The position numbers and the translations under genes are program-made. A stretch of DNA of 6,808 bases from Chloroflexota bacterium. Its GTDB lineage: Bacteria; Chloroflexota; Limnocylindria; Limnocylindrales; CSP1-4. Under the pieces are notes generated by a model, which saw only the letters and a program-made list of their open reading frames with translations, had not been told where the DNA came from and did no database searches. Below, piece by piece: positions 1 to 6,808 of the stretch (positions are counted from its first letter, which is position 1; every line of letters starts with the position of its first letter). The DNA lies in assembly GCA_021777365.1 (NCBI GenBank), contig JAJYDP010000234.1, positions 1 through 6,808 of the forward strand, given 5' to 3'.

Positions 1-740
1 AGATCCAGTGCCATCTTCAGCGCGATCACCCACAGCAGCACCCCGATCAGACGCTTGAGCTGGGCGCCGGTGAGGCGGGTCTGCATCACGTGCGACCCCG
101 CCAGCGAGCCTGCTCCGGCCAGCACCGCCATGGTGAGGGTGAAGCGTGGATCGATGCCGCCCAGGGCCGCGTGGCCGGCGAAGCCCGAGAGCGACGAGAA
201 GAAGACGGCGAGCGCGGTGGTGCCGGCCGCGATCTTGGGCTCGAGGCCGAGCCACGTCAGTCCTGGCAGGATGATGTTGCCGCCGCCCACGCCGAGCAGC
301 CCGCCCAGGAACCCCGCCACGCCGCCGACGCCGGCCCCGACGCCTGCCTCGGTCGAGCGGCTCAGCGCCCGCCGCCCGGCCTTTGCGCGGTAGAGGAGCA
401 TCATCGCGCCGGCGAAGACCAGGAAGACCACGAAGAGCCCCAGCAGCACGCGCCGGTCGACGCTGGCCGTGAGGCGGGCGCCGAAGGGCGCCAGCACCAC
501 CGCCGCGATGAGCACGGGCACCCCGGCACGCCAGTCGATCAGGCGGCCACGCCAGTACGCCATGGTGGCCGCCGAGAGGCTGACGGCGTTCAGCAGCAGC
601 GCCGTGGAGGTCGCCTGGCCCAGCGGCACGCCCAGGTAGTAGAAGAGCGGCACGAAGAGGAACGCGGCGCCCAGGCCGGCCATCGCCATGACGCCCGAGA
701 AGACGAAGACGCTCGCCCCGCCGACGAGGTAGAGCAGCAC
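1..740 (-). CDS. TSUP-family (TauE/SafE-like) membrane permease, C-terminus cut by window edge
   Basis: This is an integral inner-membrane permease of the TSUP family, whose members move sulfite, sulfonates, thiosulfate or related organic anions. The open frame reads from a GTG at 740 for 246 codons and leaves the left edge with no stop, so only the last few residues should be missing. An in-frame TGA lies two codons upstream of the GTG, which forces this start or a later one. The protein is almost wholly hydrophobic and shows the family's internal duplication. A first half has GLGAAFLFVPLFYYLG (about residues 22-37) followed by QATSTALLLN. A second half has GLLGVGGGNIILPGL (about 147-161) followed by AGTTALAVFFSS. 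A polar loop near residues 118-133 (YRAKAGRRALSRSTEA) joins the halves. It starts 23 bp after the FmdE-like stop, so it is the last or a late gene of the DsrE-FmdE-TSUP operon. The family call is secure, but the substrate cannot be read from sequence. Confidence 0.9.
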   Translation of the reverse strand, partial: MLLYLVGGASVFVFSGVMAMAGLGAAFLFVPLFYYLGVPLGQATSTALLLNAVSLSAATMAYWRGRLIDWRAGVPVLIAAVVLAPFGARLTASVDRRVLLGLFVVFLVFAGAMMLLYRAKAGRRALSRSTEAGVGAGVGGVAGFLGGLLGVGGGNIILPGLTWLGLEPKIAAGTTALAVFFSSLSGFAGHAALGGIDPRFTLTMAVLAGAGSLAGSHVMQTRLTGAQLKRLIGVLLWVIALKMALD

Positions 741-3700
741 GGATCAGTGCCCCGGTCGTCGGCTCAGCGCGGATAGCCCGAGCAGGCCGCGCAGACCGTG
801 CGGCCTTCCGCGACCCGGAGATACGGCTCCGCGACCAGCTCGCCACAGGACGGGCAGACTGCGAAGCGCACGACTTCCTCGGGCTCGCTCCAGGTCCGCG
901 CCTCGACCTGTCCCACGGTCATGATCTCCTCCGCCGGCGCATCCCAGACCAGGCGCACCACCTCCATCTGCTCCGCGTCGGGGATCTCCGAGGCCGGCAC
1001 ACCCGCAGCGCGTTTCTGCATGAACGAGGTCGCCCGGATCTTCGGCTGGAGGGTGGGCTTGTAGGCGACCCGGACTGCGCGCCCGGCGTCCTTGTCGACC
1101 AGGGTGACCGCGAACTTCCCCTCCCCCGACTTCTCGATGTTGCCCTTGCCGAACGTGCAGCCGGTGGTGAACTGGATGCCGTCGCCGAAGCACATCCCGC
1201 CGTGGTAGTCGCCGGTCTCGATGATCGCGTGCAGCTCCTTGGCCCCCGCACGGGTCGCGCCAAGTTCGCGCATCGCGGCCAGGCCCAGCCGCACGCCTGC
1301 CGTGCTGGCCCAGCACTTGTGGCCGTGGAAGGCCAGGGCCTGGCTGAGGATCTCGGTGTCGTCCATGTGCGTGTTCCTGAGCGCCGATCGCGTCTAGTAG
1401 ACGAGGACGTGGGAGGCCGAGCTCATCTCGAGGATGAAGCGTCCGGCAGCGACCACCTCGGCGTTCTCCACCAGCGTGTCGCGGTCGATGCCCCGCTTGG
1501 CAACGCCCAGCGGGCACGCGAGCAGCCGTCCTCCGAGCTCGCGGTAGTCGGCCATCAGCTTCGCGAGCGTCGGGTATCCCGTTGCCGCGACGGTGTCCGC
1601 GGCGCCCTTGACGGCCAGCTCGACGCCGGCCTCCTGGAGCCCGACCACGACGTCCACTTCCGACGCCAGTGCGCCGACGGCCATCACCATCGGCATCGTG
1701 ACCTGCTCGGCCTCGTCCGCACCGTGGGTGATCATGATCAGGAGCTTCTCGGGTGCTTCCATCTCGCTGGTACCTCCTGTTCCCAGAGCCGGGATTCCGG
1801 CGTCGGGTGAGTTGAGCTGGCGACGTGCCGTCGCCTGTTACGCCTGCGTGGACCGGTCGCCCGCTGCGGTTCCGGTCACGCCTGCATCGGGTCGCCTCGT
1901 CCCTGTCCGCAGGGCTCGCGTTCGAGCTGCAGGGTTGCGTGCGAGACGCCGATGCGGCGCAATGCATTCGTGGCGGCCGGCAGCACGTCACACTCGTTGG
2001 CCGCCGCCTGCAGCTCGAGGTGCGCCGTCACCAACGGCAGGTCCTCGGCCAGTGCCCAGACGTGGAGATCGTGGATCCCCGCGGCCCCGGGCACCGCGCG
2101 CAGCGCTGCGCCGGCCGATGCGAGCGATGGCTGCGCCGGAACACCCTCGGCGAGGATATGGACCACGTCGACGAGCAGCCGCAGGCCGGCGGCACCGAGC
2201 AGCAGCCCGATCGCCAGGCTGGCGATCGCGTCGAGGACCGGCGGACCGCCGGCCAGGATCACCAGCGATGCGGCGATGACGGCCGATGAGCCCGCGGCGT
2301 CGCCGGCAAGGTGGAGCACCAGCACGCGGGTCGCGCTGGTGCGCCGCTCGATCCCGTGCACGAGGAGCGCCGACGCCGTGTTGGTGACCAGCGCCAGCAC
2401 CGCGACGCCCAGGACCCCCGTGGCCTCCACCGGGGTCGGCGCGAGGAGGCGGCCCACGCTCTCGGCGAGGACCGCCGCGCTCGCCGCCACCAGCAGCGCC
2501 CCGTTGACCAGCGCGCCGATCGACTCCATGCGGTGGAACCCGTAGCTGTGGGCGTCGTCCGGCTCGCGAGTCGCGAGTCGGGCCGCCGAGAAGCCCACCA
2601 GGAGCGCCGCGACGTCGACCGCGACATGGGTCGCGTCGCTCAAGAGCGCCAGGCTCCCCGTGAGCAGGCCACCCACCACCTCCAGGACGAGGACGCCCAG
2701 GGCGAGCAGGAGCGCGACCAGGAGCCGCGGCGACGGCGCGCTGCGCGCGACGGTTTGTGCGTGGAGCGTGGGGTTTGCCAGCGACGGAGTCGGCGGCGAT
2801 GCATCCATTGGTGGTCCTGCGGTGATGCGCGTAGCGCGCGGAGGCGAGGAGGCGTGGGGCGCGGTGCGCCTTTGCCTCCCCGCCGGTTCATTCGGTGTGA
2901 TCACGGCCCCGTGGTGCCACCGGGTCTTATCCCGGTGGCATCCCTGTCGTGAACATCTCAGGCGCAACTGTGACAGTGACAGCTGAGGCACGCCCGGGTC
3001 GCGCGGCCCGTAATGGCAGGGCCGGATGGCAGGCCGACACCGCCGGCAGCCATCACTCGGGGAGGATCAGCCGCCGATGATCGTCATCGCCTCGCGCGTG
3101 TCGGAGGGAGGCAGTGCAGCCCGCAGCTCACTGTAGCGATCGTCGCGGCGGCGCCACGCCGAGACGATCGCCGTCGCCAGCTCCTCATCGCTCGAGCCTC
3201 CCCGCAGCAGGCTTCGCAGGTCGACCGCGGACGCACCGAACAGGCAGAAGAACAGCCGCCCGTCGGCCGTCAGCCGGACGCGCGAGCATCCCGCGCAGAA
3301 CGGCCGGGTCACCGATGCGATCATCCCGATCTCGCCAGCCCCGTCGAGGTAGCGGAACCGCTCCGCGACCTCAGAGTCCGAGCCGCGAAACGCGGGCCCC
3401 ACGGGCCACTCCGCGCTGACCCGGGCGTGGATCTCCGCTGCGCTCACGACGTCCTCCCGACGCCAGCGGTTGCGGGGGCCCACGTCCATGTACTCGATGA
3501 ACCGCAGGGTGAGGCCGCGCTCGCGCGCGTAACGCGCCAGCGGCAGCACCTGGTCCTCGTTGACACCGCGCAGCACCACCATGTTGAGCTTGACCGGGGC
3601 GAACCCGGTCGCGACCGCCGCCTCGATCCCGGTGAGGACGGCGGAGACCGGGACATCGACCCCGGCGAGGCGCCGGAACGTCGCGTGCTCGAGCGCGTCC

Positions 3701-6700
3701 AGGCTCACCGTGAGCCGGCGCAGGCCGGCCCGGCGGAGGCGCGCCGCCTGGCCGGCGAGCAGGTGCCCGTTGGTGGTGAGCCCCAGGTCCTCCAGGCCCG
3801 GCAGGGCGACCAGCCGTCCGACCAGGTCGTCGAGCCCGTGTCGCAGCAGCGGCTCGCCGCCGGTGAGCCGGATCTTGCGCACGCCGAGCCGCAGGAAGAC
3901 GCCGGCGACCCGCTCGATCTCCTCGAAGGAGAGGATCTGGTCGTGCGGGCGGAAGCGTATCGGCCCCGTGGGCGAGACGCAGTAACCGCAGCGGAAGTTG
4001 CAGCGGTCGGTGACCGAAATGCGGAGATCGCGCAGCGGCCGGCCGAGCAGGTCGAACAGCGGACGCACCGGCCGGACCCGGTCGAGGGCGGAGCGGGCGG
4101 CCGGCGCCGCTGGTCGGTGGGGATCCATCGCGTCGCCTGCTGAGGGTGTGGTGCTCACCTGGCCCTGCCCCACCATTCGACGGTGACATGCTCGCCGGGA
4201 GCCACTGCCCCCCGGTCCGCCTCGAGCAGCGCCAGTCCATCGGCGAGGGCAGCCCCCGATAGCATCGCCGAGCCGCGCTCGATGACGGCCTCGACCTCGG
4301 CGACCGGGCCGGCCCCCACGATCCGGACCGGCACCAGTTCGAGGCGCCCCGGGCGATGCGCGATGAGCGTCCGGGCGGTGGCGCTCGAGCTGGGGCGGAG
4401 CGGGTCGGCGTCCCCGGCCAAGCGTCGCAGGGCCGGTCGGACCAGCGCCTCGAAACCCGCCAGCGACGCCAGCGGATTGCCGGGCAGGACGAAGACCGGG
4501 GTCCCCCCGATCAGCCCCATCGAGGTAGGGCGGCCGGGCTTGATGGCCAGCTGGTGGATCAGGAGCGAGCCGCGCTGGCACAGCCGGCCGATAAGGTGGT
4601 CGCGGCTCCCCAGTGACGCCCCGCCGCTGGTGCACACGAGGTCCGCGTCCTGCGCCAGACGCGCGAGCCGGCTCCCGATGCGGACAGGATCATCGTGGAG
4701 GCGCTCCGCGGCCACGACCTCGCCGCCTGCCTCCTCCACCAGCGCTCCGAGGAGGGGGCCGTCCGCGTCGTAGATGTGCCCGGGGGGCAGCGCAGATCCC
4801 GGGTCCGCGACCTCGTCGCCGGTCACGAGGATCGCCACCCGAGGCCGTGGGGTGACCACGGCCGAAACGAGCCCGAGCGAGGACAGCAGCCCGATCGCAG
4901 CGGGTGTCAGCCGGCTGTCCGCCGCCAGGCCGAGCCTGCCCTTCGCCAGCTCCTCGCCCGCCCGCCGGATGTGGTCACCGGGGCGGACGTCGCCTTCGAA
5001 CTCCAGGCGATCACGCCGCTCGTGGACACGCTCGATGGGGACCACGGCGTGTGCGCCGGGCGGGACCGGCATGCCGGTGGAGATGGGCCACGCGTCAGAG
5101 CGGGGCACCCATCGAGCCGAGCCGCTCGCCGGGTTCAGTCGCACCGCGTACCCGTCCATGGCGGCGTTGTCGAACGGGGGCAGCGGGATCGGCGCACGCA
5201 CGTCCACGGCAAGCCGGCAGCCGCGGGCCCGGACGAGGGGGCGCTCTGCCGGATCCAGGGGCCGGACGCGCTCCAGCACCATGACCCGCGCAACGTCGAG
5301 GTCGACCAACTCCACCTCGTCCCCCGCCGAGGAAGCGCGAGGATGGCGGTCGGCGTTGGTGATCTTCGTCAGTGTGCCTCCGCGGTGGGCTGGACCGCGC
5401 TCCATGCGCCCTCCAGCCCCTACAGTTGCCACCATGACCTCGCTTACCGTGTTCGGCGCGCTGGCAGTCAGCGCGATGCTGCTCTTCTACGCCCTGGAAT
5501 CCCGTTCACGCTGGTTCGTCCTCGCCTTCGCCGCGGCGTGTCTCGCCTCGTCCGCCTACGGGTTCCTGCAGGGCGCGTGGCCCTTCGGCGTGGTCGAACT
5601 GATCTGGAGTGGCGTGGCCGCGCGCCGCTGGTGGGCTCGGGGCCACGCGGTTATCTGAGGGCGGGCGGGATCGCGCTTCGGATGAGCCTAGGCTCCGGTC
5701 TGGCGCTCCAGGTGCGCCACCAGCGCCTGCAGGGCAGCCGCGCGTTCGTGGGCCGGAAGCGCCCGCAGCGTGAGCCCCACCAGGTACGCCGAGATGGGGG
5801 CCGCGATGCGCTCGCTGGCATGGGCCGCCACGCGGGCCAGGTCGAGGATCGCCGTCTGCTCGGCGGCCGAGGGCACGGCGGCGCCGTCCGGCAGCTCGCC
5901 GAGCACGAGATCGAGCCAGGCCGAGAGGGAGCGGGCGGGTTCGGCATGCGGAGGGGTCATCGGGTCGCTCCTTCCGTGGCGTCCTGTGCGCCGGGCGCAT
6001 CGAGCACCTCGCGGGCCCAACCGTAGGCCGCGGCGGTGGCGGGGAACCCCGCGGTGGGGACGGCAAGGGCAATGGCGTGCAGCAGCGCGTCCGCGCTCAT
6101 CCCCTCTTCCAGCCCGCGCCGCACGTGCGAACGGACGGCCCCCTCGGAGGCGAGGCCCACGGCGATGCCGAGCTTGACCAGCCGCTGCTCGTGGATCGTC
6201 AGCGGTCCGGCCGCGTGACAGGCTTGGGCCAGGGCGTCATATGCGGCGCCGACGCCGGGGTATCGGGCACGCAGTTCCAGGTAAACGGCCGGCAGGTACC
6301 CGGCCGACGGCTGGTCGCTCATCCATCCCTCCTCATCCGTGCGAGAGCGGTCGCAGGACCGCCGCCAGCATGCTAGCCGTCCGGGCTGCCCCACTGCCGC
6401 GTTTGTGGCGCATCTCCCGCGAGGAGGCGACCGCCATTCGGCACGGTCCGGATCGTGCCGCATGACACATGTCCCGGACTCGAGACTGTCAGCACCATAG
6501 CCGAAATTGCAACAGCTCACGGCGTGCCCAGCCGTTGGGCCAGACTCGCGGGACTGATGGCCGGCGGGCAACCATAAGCGCCGGGATCACGCTGGGGGAG
6601 GGAGCAGGGACCCATGCCGAACGCGGAGTCCAGAGGAGGCGCGGCCGTCGGAACGCCCGAACCGGCACCCGCGGCCCTCGATCCGACCACGCTCGAACGA

Positions 6701-6808
6701 CGCGATTTCCTGACCAAAGCGGCCGCTGCACTGGCAGTCGGGGCGGTGCTCCCGCTCGGCGGCCTCGGCGCGACCGTACTCACGCCCGCAAAGGAAAAGG
6801 CCGCGAAG

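Overview
The window is a gene-dense, very GC-rich stretch (about 70% by eye) of an ordinary bacterial chromosome. Third codon positions are strongly G/C and intergenic gaps are short. I see no tRNA, rRNA, CRISPR array, transposase or integrase. The mix of genes fits a high-GC Chloroflexota or Actinomycetota-like lineage: moaA/moeA, a DUF6457 protein, a cysteine-less CMD-family protein, a leaderless-looking small gene and a Tat-exported protein. No marker in the window settles the taxon.

Layout from left to right. Positions 1-1762 hold a three-gene minus-strand operon, transcribed right to left: a DsrE-family protein (1394-1762), an FmdE-like zinc-ribbon protein (764-1366) and a TSUP (TauE/SafE-like) permease (from 740, running off the left edge). 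Positions 1876-2808 encode a cation diffusion facilitator, a probable Zn(II) exporter. Its upstream region (2809-3066) carries a perfect 10-6-10 inverted repeat over a likely -10 box and a strongly folding leader. Positions 3067-5405 hold the molybdenum-cofactor pair moeA then moaA on the minus strand, apparently joined by a 4-base GTGA overlap. A small two-helix membrane protein lies on the plus strand at 5434-5658, with a -10-like box seven bases before its ATG. Positions 5688-6322 hold a minus-strand pair joined by an ATGA overlap: a cysteine-less carboxymuconolactone decarboxylase-family protein, then a DUF6457 protein. A 291-bp divergent promoter region with a 22-bp near-palindrome separates this pair from a plus-strand gene whose twin-arginine signal begins at 6614 and which is cut by the right edge.

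The common thread is molybdenum cofactor and sulfur. MoaA makes the first pterin intermediate and MoeA inserts molybdate at the end of the pathway. DUF6457 is, from general knowledge, found next to or fused with MobA-type nucleotidyltransferases, and FmdE-like proteins often occur near Mo/W enzyme genes. DsrE proteins and TSUP permeases handle reduced sulfur species and sulfur oxyanions. The most interesting reading is that DsrE-FmdE-TSUP forms an undescribed accessory module in a Moco neighbourhood. That is an inference from gene order and families, not something the sequence proves. The other Moco genes (moaB/mog, moaC, moaD, moaE, mobA) are not in the window.
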